DNA from: Setaria digitata
Lineage: Eukaryota; Nematoda; Chromadorea; Rhabditida; Setariidae
Assembly (NCBI GenBank): GCA_003640385.1
Contig: RCAB01000114.1
Span: 62,001 to 126,000 of the forward strand
DNA length: 64,000 nt
Direction of reading: 5' to 3'
Both the position numbers and the translations under genes were made by a program. The first letter of the stretch is position 1, and the number at the start of each line of letters is the position of its first letter. Below are positions 1 to 14,484 of the stretch, piece by piece. The notes beneath the pieces are model-generated. The model saw only the letters and a program-made list of their open reading frames with translations, did no database searches and was not told where the DNA came from.

Positions 1-544
1 AGTTTTCCAACTTGAATTACACCTGGAAAAAGTTTCTTTTAAATTGCACAAATTTATCATGAATGTAAAACATAGTAAATTAAATTTCAAATACTTCAAG
101 CATTCAAAAAAAAAAAAAAATTGATAAAAGTTTGTTGAATGTTAGTGAGTAAAATTCATGATAAGTTTACGTTTATTTCTTTATTTATTTTTTGAAATTC
201 ATTAATTTCATTTAGCCAATTTTCATTTCTTTCCTCATCTTCCTTCCAATTAATCATTTTTAAATCCTTTTTTTTTTTTTTATTTTTTTCTCTTTTCCGT
301 ATTGCTATAACGAAAAATCTCAAATTTTATCATCAGAGTTTTTTCATCTCAAAAAGAAAAAAATTATATTTATCGTAAATAACGAATGAAGAAAAAATGA
401 TTTGAAATTATTTTTTGAAGAAAAAGTAACAATAAAGGAAAAGTTTCAAAAAATAACATTTAAATGATTTTTAAAAATATTTTAAATCTATCAAAAATGA
501 GAAAAAGAGTAATTTCAAATGAAAAAGACCCAAACTCTTAGCAA
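1..544. other. AT-rich non-coding stretch
   Basis: AT-rich DNA with poly-A and poly-T runs. No reading frame, RNA gene or ordered repeat is visible. Confidence 0.6.
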
Positions 545-1130
545 AATTTCGACGAATAGCTCTCAATTTCTCGTCTCAGTTGTGCACCGTTGGTTTGGGT
601 GAACTGACGGTTGGACAGTTCGTTGCAATTATTCCGTTTTTCGGGAGGCGTTACCGCGGGGCGGAGCAGTCTGTCTTCCTAGCTCTAGTTTTCCCCGACC
701 TCGAAATCCCCGCCCTGCTTCTTTTGCTACCCCCTCTCCCGTACCTCCCCCGCGTCATCGCGTAATCTCCACATCCCGTACACATCATTCATCCCGGGAA
801 AGCGCTTTCATCCTGAATTTCCATCAGCTTGCAAATTTCTCATCTCGAATCATCGCATCTGGAAGCTCTAACCTTCTCCCGTTATCTCTCGTTATCCGTT
901 GATCTTTGCTGTCACCATCATGTCACCAACGTTTCCGTCTTCTTATCTTTTTCAATTTCTCTCTGCATTCCCCCATCTCCTCCACCGCCCATTCTATCAC
1001 TTTTCGTATTATCAGCCATCCTCGCGCATTATCAGCATTATCTCATCATCAAAGGCGGTTTTTATTCTTTCATCTTCACCTCTTCTTCCTTTTCTCTTCT
1101 TTTTTTCTTCCTCTTGCTTCTGGTATATCT
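545..1130. other. GC-rich, pyrimidine-rich island
   Basis: This stretch differs sharply from its AT-rich surroundings. It contains several CpG dinucleotides (for example ACCGCGGGGCGG near 652-663) and long C/T-rich tracts to about 1110. Reading frames of 60-106 codons cross it, but they are Leu/Ser/Phe/Pro-rich, overlap one another in different frames and look like by-products of pyrimidine-rich DNA. It may be a promoter or first-exon region of a gene lying to the left of the window, or an isolated GC island. No protein family is recognised. Confidence 0.45.
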
Positions 1131-1139
1131 CGGGAATGA

Positions 1140-1549
1140 GCAAATGTGATGATGGAAGCCAAAAATTGTCAACTATAATAAGCTTGTAAATATTATCACT
1201 TTGATAATTAAAGTTTTATCATATAATACGAATTTTTGGCTACTAATAATCATTCATGCGAACGAGAGAGTTTTACATTTTAATCACTATCGAAATGGCT
1301 TACTTATTTCACATTCACTGTGATAAACATGAAAGTTATGGTAGCAAAAGAATTTCAACAAAAATTACTAACTTATAATTCAAAATTTCCATTGGAATGA
1401 TTTTAAAAAAAAAAAAAGAAAGAAAGAAAAATATATAAACGCTTGGTCTGTTAAATGTCAATTCCTAATGATCAAAATTTTTTTATTTATTTTATTTTTT
1501 GTTTCTTTTTTTTCTTTGTAGATTTAGAAATAAATTCCTCATAGTTTTT

Positions 1550-1580
<31 letters not shown>

Positions 1581-4500
1581 TTGGCGACATTTTTTCTTCC
1601 TTCTGAATTTCTGCAATAAAATTTTGATAAATTTTTAAACATTTGAGACTTTTATTTTTATTCTAACATTTATTACCAGTGAATAATGGTATTGCTGATC
1701 AGAGTCATATAGTAATAAAGTTCAAAAAAAAAAAAAAAAAAAACAAAATACAAAATACTGTGCAATATTTTTAAGGAGAATATGACGAAGAAGCAAAATT
1801 AATTAATAATTCTAACTGCTGGAATTTCTTAGTGCACAAATATGAACATTTGTAAATGAGAAAGGAAAACTTGAATTAAGTAATTTAATCATTCAAATTC
1901 TAACAATACATATCTGCATCGTATACTGTAGCATTACAGTAATTCAAATAGTATTTAGCAATATGATCCAATGCAAATTTCATTCATTTTCATTATTAGC
2001 CTATTATGAAGGGGAAAAGAAAAGAAAATAAGACAAAAGAAAGTGAAAAACAATTAGCCAATTAATCGGCTACTTCATTCAATACAAAGTTTCCGACAAA
2101 AAAAAAAAAAGAAAATGACGCAGCTGAATGAAAATTGGTTAATAAATTAAACTTTCTAAAGGAATTTTGAAATTTGAAATTTTATATTTAAAAAAATAAA
2201 AAGGAAAAGCGGTAATGATAATGCTTCCTTTATGGTAAAGGACGAAAGAATGAGAAAACAACAAAAATTGACTCTCATCAAAATGAGATAGATGATTTGG
2301 AAGCCATCTGCGTATACACATTACTTCATCAATATTGAAATTTGATTTCTTTTTTCCTTTTCTTTTCTTGAATTTAAATAAAATTTAAAAAAGAAAAGAA
2401 TTTACAAAATGAGGTATTATTTCGCATGTGTAATTTTTATTACATTTTATTGTTTCTTTTCATTTTTTCGTCTTTTTGTTTAAGTATTTTTTAAATTTTT
2501 ACTTTTTTTTTTAATAAAATTTCCCCTCAATATTAATAATGTATATATTTTGCTAGGATTTATTAAATGAAGGTAAAAAAAACTAAGGAAAGAAACGAAT
2601 TAAAAGGAAAGAAAAATATTTTTCTGAAATATTTCCATGTATTTTCATTTCTATTTTTAACATAATATTCAAATAAATAATCTATTTAAGGATTCAAACA
2701 AAAGAGAACGATTAGATAAATTTTAAGAAAGTGAGAATTTGAAAAATTCGCAATCTTACGATTTATCGTCTTCAGAGTTGGAAAAATTGCATGCTTCCTC
2801 GATGTTTTCAACGATTCGACAAATCCAACAGGTTTATAATCAAAGTGCAATGAAAGGAATCGGCCGAAAATTTGAAATTGAAACTTTTGAAAATTGTGAA
2901 ATTTCACACTTATCACTATACTCACTGCGTGAAAGTAAAATGGATCCAAATATTTGAAATTCAATTTTTAAAAATTTCAAAACTATTCAAATTTACAATT
3001 CAGGACTTTAACAAACTTCTCTTTTCTTCCTTCGAAAATTTCCAATTAATTAATTATCGTAATTTATTACAGCGCTGTAGTCAGTCCTGTCCAACATTCT
3101 AGCCAACATGCTTCTTCATTTAATCGCACATTATTACTTCAGCGCTCATCATACTTCCAAAGATTTTTATTTCATTCTTAATGAAAGAATTCATTAAGTT
3201 CAAAATCTTTCACTGATGCTCAGTCCATAATTTTCCAAAATAATTTTGCTAACGTACATCTTTTTTTTTTTATCTCACAATCTTACGGTAACAAATGAAA
3301 AACAAATTTCTTTTCGTCTGATTATCAGGAACTAAATTTTCTTGTTTATTTGTTTATCACTCTTACACATTCAGTAATTAGTTACTTTTGATTACTTTTG
3401 CATACATTACTTTATTCACTCCTTTAAGTGAGCAAATGGCAGAGAGTAAATTAATTGAATATTAATCAAAAATTTCCAATTTTTCTCTGCTTGTATTTTA
3501 TCCATCTGGCACGGACAACGAAACAAAGCTTAATAAATTCCAACATTTAAAATTCCACGATTAGTTAGAAATAGAAATGTTTTGTCAAGATTAAACTAAA
3601 AACATCCCTCAAGAACTTCATGTATTTCAACGAAAAAAAAGTATGTTGGAAGAACGTATGTTAAAGATTTCCTTAATTGGATTATTTATCAGTTAATCAA
3701 GTATTTTATCAGCTTTTAATCGTTAATAAATTTTAATAATTTTAGAATAATTTTTGTTTTCTCACATTTTTATTCTTTAATAGCAATGCGGAACAAAGAT
3801 TCATATGATTATCTAACATTCTTTGTTTAAAATAATCAGCATCATTTTTACCGCCTATGTCTCGTCTTAACAACCTATCTTATCACTGTTTCCACTTTTT
3901 CCTTTTTTTTTTTTTTTTCATTTCTCTGCAAAATGTTTTACATTTTATAATCTTTTAAATTAAAATTTTATGCCGTTTAAACTATGCTTTTAATTTGAAT
4001 TATCTTTACCCTCAAATTATACCGTATAATTTAAATTTATGCTTTAAATATTATATTTTATAATTTGAGTTTATATTTGTAACTTATCAATTTCTCTCTA
4101 AATATTCATCTTTTAATTTATACTTCATTTTTTTAAACAATATCTATCTCGTCAAAATTTCACCGGATTTTGTTTAACGAAGCTGAAGTCCTTTTTTTCC
4201 TTTTTTTTTTTTTTTAAATTTTTATTTCGTTTGATAGGATATCAGTGCTGACGAGATGACTATGGTATTGTTGATCCCGCGAAATCAATCATTTCATAAT
4301 ATCACTTTTTATGTTTTTTTTTTTTTTTATCCTAGTATATTTAGATGTTGAAATTAAACAGTAGCAGCGAAATTTAACAATTTTGATTCAAATTATCCCG
4401 CAAAAAAGGAAAAAAAAAATGGGAATAATGGAAAATTATATGTTATCATTCCACTATGCATTCAAATTTTTTTCGCACGTTACGTATTTTTCTCAGTTTT

Positions 4501-6380
4501 AAAATGCAAAAGTATTTTTCAACTTTTCACCTCAAATTTCCTGCTGTATCATTTTAAGCACCAGTGAATAAACAATTCACAATTGAAAAAATTTATTAAA
4601 TTCTTTTTCTTCCATTAAAGCAATTTGATTCAACAAAACTAATATTTTAATTTGATATTTTAGCATTTTCAGATGCTATAGCTTGTAAAATCAAGCTGAT
4701 GATAATTTACTTATCTTTGCGAAGATATAAATCAGAACATTTGGCATTATATTTACTGATCAAAAATCACTTCGTCTGATTTATTAACTTATTTATCCTT
4801 ATATGCATACACACACATTCTTGTTTATCCCAGTAATATTGATCCTTTTATCTTTATTCCATTACCAATTTTAAAAAAATTAATTAATTAATTAAATTTA
4901 AATTATTGCAAATTTTTATTAAATCCTGCTTTCTAATTCTTCTTTTTCTTCTTCTTCTGAACTCAAATTTTTCAACGAAAAAAAGTGCAGAAATTTCAGA
5001 CAGAAAGAAAAAACGAAAGATTAATTAGATGTTAAAAATGTTGAAAAAGAGAAGGAAAGAAAAGAAAAATATGCCTTATGTGATAATACTTAAAATAGTA
5101 TTAGTAGTAAAACGAAGCATACTTCATCTTCATGATAATGATCAATTTAAATGAAAAAAAAAAAAAAAAAAAAAAATTAAAGGTGGCAAATAAAAAAAAA
5201 AAAACTTTCAACAAAGAAATGGTATAAAAAAAGTGCTACCCCACATTTTTATCCTATTTTCCTATTTATTTCCTTAATTTATATATGGTTTTTTTCATTC
5301 TATCTAATTTAAAAATTTGGCATTTTCAAAACAAAAAAATGAAATTTTTATTGTTGTAATCTAAAACGAAAATGAATTTGGTGCCAAAATGAAGTATGAC
5401 ATTCATTCTCTCACATTTTTTTTAGTTTCTTTTTTCCCACACACGTTTAACCTCTTTTTAACTTTTTTTTTTTTAATGAAAACTTCTCAGTGTACTTTTT
5501 GTCGAGAAAAAAAGATGAAAAATAAAAGAAAGAAAGGGAGAAAAGATGGAAGAAACTGAAAAAGGAAAATAATTACTTCAACCTTTTTGGACATAAAGAA
5601 ATGTTATAATACACATACATGTGCAATTTTATTTTAAATAGTAATGAAAATGTTCAAAATTGTATATTTGTAATAAGTATAACAGAAACATACTGATACT
5701 TATGTTAAGATATGACAAAAATAAAATTTTCATTAAGTAAATGCTCAATGATTAAAAAAAAAAAAAAAAGAAATGCAGAAAACAACTATTCGGGTTTGTA
5801 TGTTTATGATAATTGCAGTAATCATATCAGAATATCCTTAAACAAAAACTCTTCATTACGTAAAATGTTACTGATACATTAAGCAACTTGATAAAAATGA
5901 TAAATTAATAATTACTTCCATTTTTCCATGTTTTAAGCAATTTCAATAATATAACAATGATCATTACAATCCCTTATAATTTTTATTATTGATTTATGCA
6001 ATTATCCATTGATCGTTAATTAATTTATGATTTAAGTCGTAAAATTCTTAAAATCCAAAATTATGATCATTCTTATCATTTTTGACCGATATTTAGCTGA
6101 AAAATTCCGCAGGAAATTTTCTATACTAATAGAAATTGATGATAATTTTTGAAATTGATAATTCATGAAATTATAATTATTTAGTTTCCCTTACAAACTA
6201 ATTTGCATCTTCTTGATTAATTACAGAAATGCGTAGCATAACATTAGTTAAAGAACATCTTCCACACCTTCACTGTTTCATTAAATTATGCATTATCAAA
6301 GGGGTTGAATATTAATCTAATGTTGTGATGATCTTATATACATTTGTTATATGATAACATAAAAAGTATACATTTGTTAT
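1140..6380. other. Intergenic AT-rich DNA, no gene seen
   Basis: About 5 kb of AT-rich DNA with many homopolymer A/T runs (for example around 1720-1745 and 5150-5180). I see no exon-like sequence with family similarity, no RNA gene and no clear mobile element on either strand. It could also be part of a large intron. Confidence 0.5.
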
Positions 6381-6383
6381 ATA

Positions 6384-6384
6384 T

Positions 6385-6427
<43 letters not shown>

Positions 6428-6973
6428 TAACAACATTTATAATGCAGTAAAATAGATGCATATGCATATTTTTTAATTAATTAAACAATTTTTCAGATAA
6501 ATCTATTCATGCAACTCAGCAAAAACGTTTCTTATTAAGTAATTTGTATTTATTCACTGGTTAAATAGGGTTATTTATTTTTGACATTTTATTAAATTAA
6601 TATTATTAATATATATATATATACATATATATTATATGTTATATTTTATATTATACATATGTTTTATATTATACATATATTTTATATTATATATATATTT
6701 TATATTATATATATATATATTTTATATTATACATATTTTATATTATATATATATTTTATATTATATATATATTTTATATTATATATGTTTTATATTATAT
6801 ATATATTTTATATTATATATATATTTTATATTATATATATAATTAATAGCAACAATTAATACTATATATATACATATAATTTTACATAATTAATATTATA
6901 TATGTAACATTAATTTNCATTTTATATTATATATATATTTTATATTATATATATAATTAATAGCAATAATTAA

Positions 6974-7011
<38 letters not shown>

Positions 7012-7100
7012 TTTTACATAATTAATATTATATATGTAACATTAATTTAATATAATAATATATATTATTACATAATAATAATAATAATTTAAAATATATA
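6384..7100. repeat. TAA microsatellite and TA-rich degenerate minisatellite
   Basis: A (TAA)n tract at about 6388-6424 is followed from about 6608 by a TA-rich tandem repeat of short units built on TTTATATTATATATATA. A single N at 6917 is followed by a second near-copy of the preceding ~120 bp, so the array is probably mis-joined here. Reading frames through it (Tyr/Ile/Leu/Phe only) are translations of the repeat and not genes. Confidence 0.85.
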
Positions 7101-10100
7101 TATATTTTAAAATACGCACGCAAAAGCAGGGCAGGAGAGGTAAGAAGAAAGAAGTAATGGCTAAAAGGTTGTTGACCTTTTGAAAAATATGAAAGAATTA
7201 CTTTGAACAGTTTGCATAACTAACGGCAAGTTTTTAGCTTCTATCCCATTCTTAAATGGTTCTCCTTTTTACATTTGTTTTCACTCCTTTCAAGTATTTG
7301 AATTATTGAATGAAACAAAATCATTGCGAATTTTTCGTCTTTTCAGAAATTGAAATCAAAAAAGAAACTTAAATACAAAAATAGCTAGGCAATAGAGCAT
7401 TCATTACACACAAAATACTAATATTTAGCAACTGCTTCATTTTCTTCCTCTTTTATACAAATCTCTTTTGCATTTGAGGAAATTACATAATTAATTTTAA
7501 AGAAAAATGTCTTATTCTAAGATAATAAATAAATGCTACTGCTTTTTTAAATGTGATTTATCTGTTTCTTATTATAAATATATTTTATTATTATAAATAG
7601 CAATTGAAATTTATGTTATTTATTCATTCGTCATGGTGAATTGTATTGCAATTTACAGATGTTATTTATTTATTGCTATGAATTATAATTATAATTTACA
7701 AATTTTGCTTTATTATGACAAAGTTTCATTATGAAGGTTACATTTATCGTAAATTGCAACTTTATTATTTAGTTGTTATTACATAATTATTTATTGATGC
7801 TTATTTTAGTTGTCATACTGTCTACTAATTATTAATTACTAACTATTAATTGTTGCTAATTGCAACATTTATTGTTTTTTATTTTTTATCACTGATTAGT
7901 TATTGCTGCTATTACTGGCTACCGTTATTTGACCCTTGTCATTATTGCTTATTCTTTATTTATTATCACTGTCATTTTCTATTATCATCATTATCTGTTA
8001 TTGCTTAATGGCATTAGTATTAATCACAAAAATATTCCTCACAATCATTTATTACTTATAAATATATTGTAATTTTGAATTTACTTTTATCATTATTAAT
8101 TATCATAACAGTTTGATGGAATAATGAAATTGCGAAAATTTGTCAAAATTGAAACTGCGACGAATTTTTCTGTTCAATCTTTTTTAAACTTTCCTTTTTC
8201 TTCAACGACCATTTCATGCAGTACTTTCTTTTTTAGCTTCAAATCTTTTTCTTTTTTTTCGTCTTTTTTTTAATCCTTTCAACAACAACAACAACAAAAA
8301 AGCCTTAAAAATATGCTGGAATGTATGTATGATGCATTTGTTATGTATAATTTTTAAGATGGAAAAGAAGATGGAGGGAGAGACGAGACGGAAAGAATCA
8401 CTATCATTCAAGAATGATAGCTGTTCACGTCTATCCATGATTATGAGCTATTAATGATAATCAGTAATAATTTTTGTATTAAAAAGAAAAAAATAGATAA
8501 AGTATAAAAATTTTATTTCACATGAAAATGTAAAGAAATGAAAGGAGAAAAAAAAATAACAAATATAAAAATGAAACAACTGAAGATGGTAAAGAGTTAA
8601 ACGATTTTGATATTTTAAATTTAATAAAAATTGATTTCAATAAAGTGAAAAATTGATTAAAATTTCTTCATTTTTTAATGAGATATCTTGAAAAAATTAC
8701 AGATAAATAAATACATAAAATTTTTTGGTATGTAATACCATTCGTTCGTATGCTATTTTTAAGAATCGCACCATGGCACCGATAGTACATTGCAATTTTA
8801 GCTGGAATTTTGATATTTTCTCTTTTCTTTTCTTTTTTTCTCTCGCCCTTTCTTTCTTTTTTCACCTTGCTACAAAAAAAAAGAAAAAAAGAAATTAATA
8901 AATAAAAAGCAAAAATTCAAATAATTCGGCCTGTTGTAGTATGTTACTGTAGTAAGCATGTGTAAACTGTGGATTTTTTGCAATAATCCATTTATTTATT
9001 TATTTCCCCTTTTTCTCTGATTTTTTAATTAAGAATATTTTTAAAAAATTTTTATGGTCAAATAGAAAAAGGAAGAAAAAAAAGAAAGCGAAAATTAAGT
9101 GGAAAGAAAAAAGCAATGACATATGGATGGAGGAAAATAAAATCATAAATTAATTAAAAATTCATCTTGTTAAAATTTTTATATGACGAAACAACAACAA
9201 AGTTTTATTAATATGTAAAATAAAAAAATAATTGTTGGAGTTTAAAAACAATAACAAACATTCCGGAATGCTAAAGAAAAGGAATAAATCTGGACAAAAA
9301 AATTTATCCGTTTACCGGGACGAGTAAGCGAATGAATTTTTGGAAATTTTGAAGTAATAGTTCTTTGAATTGAGCAACTGAGATCTAATGGTACATATGA
9401 ATCAATTTGAAATTTAAGAAGATAAATTTAACAACTAAAAAGTGATAATTTATTTGGGATTATCATGTAATTAGCGAAATTTTGCTTGATTAATTATTGA
9501 GGAAAATATATGGCATAAATAGTTAGGCAGTTATATTCACATATTTTTCCTGGGAATTTGGTAGAGTGTCATCTGGAAATTAAAAAAAAAACAATGGATT
9601 AATTCTATCAATATTTCCAAATATCTCTCTCTCTCTCTGATTGTTGGTGTTTTATCAGTTGATGAGCTGATAAATTATATTGGAGATTTATTGAAACAAT
9701 TTAAATAATTCGTAGACAGTTAATTTGAAAAATAAAACTGCAAATTGGCTGTAATCGAAATTTTGCTGACTTTAGCAAGAACGATTTGGTAATTTATTAA
9801 TTGTGAACAAAAGAACTTCAGTGAAAGCGGAAATATACTCACTGACAAGAAGATCTAATAATTAATTAGCCACTAGCAGTTGAACAGCTTATACCAAAGA
9901 AAAAAAATTTTGAAATTTATCAAAATTTCAAAATTAGCCAACTATTTGGAAGATAACATTGACATAATAAATTTTTTTTTTTTTTTGAAGACACATAATT
10001 TTTTAAAATTTCAAGTATTTGTTAGCTAATATTATAAAATAATAAATAAACATTTGCATAATTTCCTTAAAAAATCATTTAAATATACATTTCTGAGATG

Positions 10101-10437
10101 ATAAATCGTTGACGTTGTACACATATAAGTAAATCACTGATATCAAAATACATACATATAAATCACTGATATCAAATCATATGCGTGCACGATAATGAAT
10201 CATTAAAATTAAATGATATACGTATAAGTATACATATGAAAGTGTAAGAATATATGGAAGTAAAAAAAAGAACACATAAAAAATTTTAGAACATAAAGCA
10301 TTACCTGAGTAAATTTTTAAAAAAATTGTAACAAATGCATAATTATATAAGTACAAAATAATAGCGAAAAATATATTTCGCGCAAAAAAAAAAAAAAAAA
10401 AAAAAAAAGCGAAGAAAATAAAAGTGGAAAAAAGGAA
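7101..10437. other. Intergenic AT-rich DNA, no gene seen
   Basis: AT-rich sequence with TTATTA-type low complexity around 7560-8110 and purine-rich patches around 8870-9130. No gene, RNA or transposon is supported. Confidence 0.5.
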
Positions 10438-11045
10438 ATGAGAAGAGGTCAAAGGACACAGCAGCTGATGATTGTGATGCAATCGGATCCTCTCGTTTGG
10501 TGCAGACATCATATACCTTTTGTTAGAAGTTGCAAACTTATCCCACAGGTGGAATTTCTGACCATTTACGCAATCATTATTGTCAACATGACGGAAGGAT
10601 CCAGAGAGGAAACGGTCATAAATTGCTGGAAAATGATGGAAAATGAGAAAATTGGTGTGATGCGGTACAGAAAGAAAGAAATAGGGACCGGATGACACGA
10701 GAGGAAAAGGTGCATCTATTCGGATGGCATGAAAATGGAAGAACCGGATGGATACGAGAATCCGGATGAGACGAAAAGGAACGGTCCATCCTTCCGGATA
10801 CATGAGGAGCGAAGGAGATACAAGAAAGGAAGAATGGAAAGAGGAGAAAAGACTGAATGGTATGACAGGAATAAGACCGAATAACAAGAGAGGAAAAGGA
10901 TTGGATGACGTGATAGCGGGGAATTCCGGGTAATCAGGAGGAGAACCGGATGACATATCGTTGTGAAACCGGAGATTCTTGACGGGTGGAAAAAAAGAGA
11001 GGAAAGGACGAGGCTATCAGTTGTGATTTTTATGGACACCGGCGC
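10438..11045. repeat. Purine-rich, GC-richer island with degenerate short repeats
   Basis: The plus strand is strongly purine-rich and repeats variants of ACCGGATGA and of GAGAGGAAAAGG many times between about 10680 and 11005. Long open frames on the minus strand (one of 259 codons, the longest in the window) follow from the shortage of stops in the complementary pyrimidine strand and run into a poly-Phe tract made by a poly-A run. No family similarity is seen. A decayed minisatellite is the simplest reading. Confidence 0.55.
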
Positions 11046-12176
11046 CTAACAATTGTTTGTCTAAGGTGTATAGCAGCGCCGCTATTTGACTTTTTTTTTT
11101 TTTTCATTTTTTAGTGATAGCTCGAATGATTCGATATATCCGATATGAAATGAATACAAATTAGACTAGACTGTCTGATGTAAATATATTCCAGAATTAT
11201 ATTTTACTGAAAAGAAAAGCAAAAATTAATTTATAATAGAGAAAAAAAAAAGACAATTCTATTTAGAAATATTCCCATTTATAATTATTAATATTTTAAA
11301 CAAAAAAAAAAAATCCATTTATACTAAAATTTTGAAAAACTTTTTCTTTTATTTTTTTTTTCAAAATTTTTGCGATTTTTAAATTATGATTGAGGATATT
11401 TTTGATCATTTTAGTTCTTTTAACATTTAAATTACTTTTCCTTGTTTTTTTTTCCTTTTCTCTATCCGGAAAGGAATGAGAGAAAAAAGGTCATAAATTA
11501 AAATTGTGAAATCGATGATGAATGGAAAAAAGTTTTGCCATTTTTAAGGTTTATTTTTGCAGCTGAAAATTTGCTTCTGAATGGAGAATGCTGGAAAAGA
11601 GTTTTTTGATGAATTAATTTACGATTCAAAAATTGCAAAATAGTTAAATTGGATGAAATTTTTGAGAACTTTTTTCTAAAGTCGAATGAAAATTTACAGA
11701 GATTGTTATGATTTTGGATGAAAATTGTAGCAATTTTTTTCTAAAGCTTAATTATCAATGAAATTTTTAAAGCTTATTTTTCTTTGTAGAAATTTCAGCT
11801 AAGTTTTTAATTATTTTAGGATTCAAAAATTGATGAATATTTTAAGGTTTAATAAATACGGAGTAAGCATTCGAGGAAGTTCTGAGGTATTTGACAGAGT
11901 GCTTAAGTTTTAAAACTTTCGGACAGCAATTTTGACAAATTTTTAAGGTTTAAAAAAAAAAAAAAAAAAAAAAAAGACTAGATTATTTGTATAGGAGGAG
12001 CAAAAATATTTACACAATGGATGAATAATTCGTTGAAAATTTAGTGGTTTAACTAAATTCAGCAATTATTTCGCACTAATTAGCTCATTATGTGCTTAAA
12101 TTTAAAAAATTCCGAATTAATTAAATTCAGCAATTGTCATGAAATCAGCTTGCAGCGCATATTTTGATAAATTGAA

Positions 12177-12349
12177 TTGAAGACAAACAGAAAAACAATA
12201 ACAGTTGGTATAAAAAAACCCTTCATTGGAGACTGTTATAGACGGAACTGTGCAATACAGNAAATTTGAAGACAAACAGAAAAACAATAACAGTTGGTAT
12301 AAAAAAACCCTTCATTGGAGACTGTTATAGACGGAACTGTGCAATACAG
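12177..12349. repeat. 84-bp direct duplication around a single N (likely assembly join)
   Basis: Bases 12177-12260 are repeated at 12266-12349 (spacing 89), with an N at 12261 between the copies. The pattern fits two overlapping contig ends that were not merged better than a real duplication. Confidence 0.85.
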
Positions 12350-14383
12350 CTGATAAAGATGCGGTAAAAAAATCATGCATTTATGTGATACTTAATCAAT
12401 TGTGTAATGATTAAAAATTAATTGAAAATTTAGAAAAGTTTTGGACAGGGAAAAAAATGAATATTTAATATTTATATATTTGTGACAGAGTTAATATTTC
12501 AACTGGTTTCGATTACATCATTACTCAAATTAAAACTTTCCATTTGAAATAATTTGTGAAATTTTAGTGAAAGTTCAGACGTGAGTGAATATTGGAAAAA
12601 TGTAGCTAAGCAATTATTTGCCTAATTTTCTCTTTTTCTATTTATCCCAATATTTTTTTTTTTTTGTATTTTTTTATTGTTTTATTTTTCATTTTTTATA
12701 AAACTAAATAAAAATTTTTTCAATTGTTGATAATTTCTTTATTAATTAATCCGAATAAATTTTGAATTCAGCAATGCAAGTAAGACGTTATTAATTAAAG
12801 ATTTTTTTTTTTCGAAACCTTTTATTAAATGAAAAGAAAAATTTACAATTTTTAACAAACTTCACTATTTTCTTGATCTGTTACACTCTGACTGGTGTGC
12901 AGATATTGGTCAGCATGAGTCATTGTTATTTCTAAAATTTTTTAAAAGTTACTTTATGTTGCAATTTCGGAATTTATTTCAACATGAGGAAGCTTTTTTT
13001 TCATTGTCTTTCTCTTTTGTTCTACTTTTCTACCCTATTCCCTTCTATTTTATCTTATTCCTTCTTTCAAATTTAATTTTTATCTAACAATCAATACGAA
13101 TTAATAATTCAGTAAAGATGAAAAAATAAATCATAATGATATTTTTTCTTTTGCAGTTGAATGAAGTCATATAAATCGAGATATGAAGTTGAAATGCATA
13201 ATTGGATCTGCTAGTAACTGAAAATAAGCATAAAATCATTAGTCAGTGTTAATTATCCAAAGAAGCTGAAATGATAAAATAACTCTCCTGCTGTATTTCT
13301 TTTTTTTTTTTTTTTTTTTTTTTTCACAAAAGCATCAGAATATACCATATATCTCATTTTTTTTTCTTCATCCTTTACAAAAACTGAGGACTTTTGTCTC
13401 GCAGATCGAATAAAATTTCTTAAATTGTAATCACTGAGGATGATTTCTTTGCCCAACTAAATTTATATGTCGTAGAAAGCAACAAATTGATAAGATTTTG
13501 CATCGTATCGTATTGTATGAATCACTTTCTGATAATGATATTGATGGTAAATATTAATGTAAATTAGATTTTAATTAATTTGCTTTCGCAATTAGTAAAT
13601 GCAAGAGATTCAATTAATCATTAGCATATCAATAAGGGTAAAATATTTTTCCTAATTAATAAAAGTTTTTTATGGGGAAATAAGTGTTTCAATGAGTTTA
13701 CAATTATTCTCTTTTAATTTTCCACAAAAAATTATAGTCTACATCTATAACAAATTATTGTTCACAGTGCAGGAATGCATGATCTAAATAAACATATAAT
13801 TAAAAGTTTATAATATTAGAAGCTTTTTAATTTGCTCAAAATTTCCCTTTGCTATTGTATTGCAATAAATATTTGTTTTTCATACCGTATTTAGTACTCA
13901 AAACTATTCTTATCATATTGTAGCAGAATATAAACAATGAAAAGGTTTTCAGAGAAGAATTTTTTTTTTCTATACTCATATATTTTCATATTCAAATAAT
14001 TTGTTTATATATATATATTTTAGTTCTTCCTTTCCTTTGTTGCTTTTTCTTGAGGAAATTATTATTACAGTATACAGCAGCGGATCGTATTATTGGTATA
14101 GTTCACAAGCATACGGTAATGCATATGTCTAAAAAACAAAACAAAAAAAAAGAAATTCTTTTTTAATAAATAAAAATGATAATTAAATATAAAAAAATAT
14201 ACGTATGTGTGTGAATTTTTTTCGTTCTTTTCACTTTTTCTTTTTTCTGTATGAATGGTCAGCAAAACGATAATTTTTTAATGGATAAAATGGTAAAAGT
14301 GATGGTAAATGGTACAGAAGGTATGCAAACTATCAGTTAGAAAGAAGTTTTTCTTTCTTAAGGCCTTTATTTCCTTTCATTCC

Positions 14384-14484
14384 ATACACACACACACATA
14401 CACATACACAGACATACACATACACATACATAGATGTACATAGACATACACAAACATGCACAGACATACACAAATAAATACATA
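14384..14484. repeat. CA/CATA dinucleotide-type tract
   Basis: The tract is made of ACACAC, ATACAC and AGACATACAC variants. Reading frames across it are Tyr/Val/Cys low complexity and are not genes. Confidence 0.85.

Noticed and set aside
829..1189. Three overlapping Ser/Leu/Phe-rich frames
   Set aside because: Open in several frames at once because of pyrimidine-rich DNA; no initiation context or similarity.
6636..6859. Tyr/Ile/Leu/Phe-only open frames
   Set aside because: Translation of TA-rich tandem repeats.
10177..10956. 259-codon open frame on the minus strand, longest in the window
   Set aside because: Phe/Ser/Pro/Ile low complexity, runs through a poly-Phe tract from a poly-A run and overlaps a purine-rich repeat island; no family similarity.
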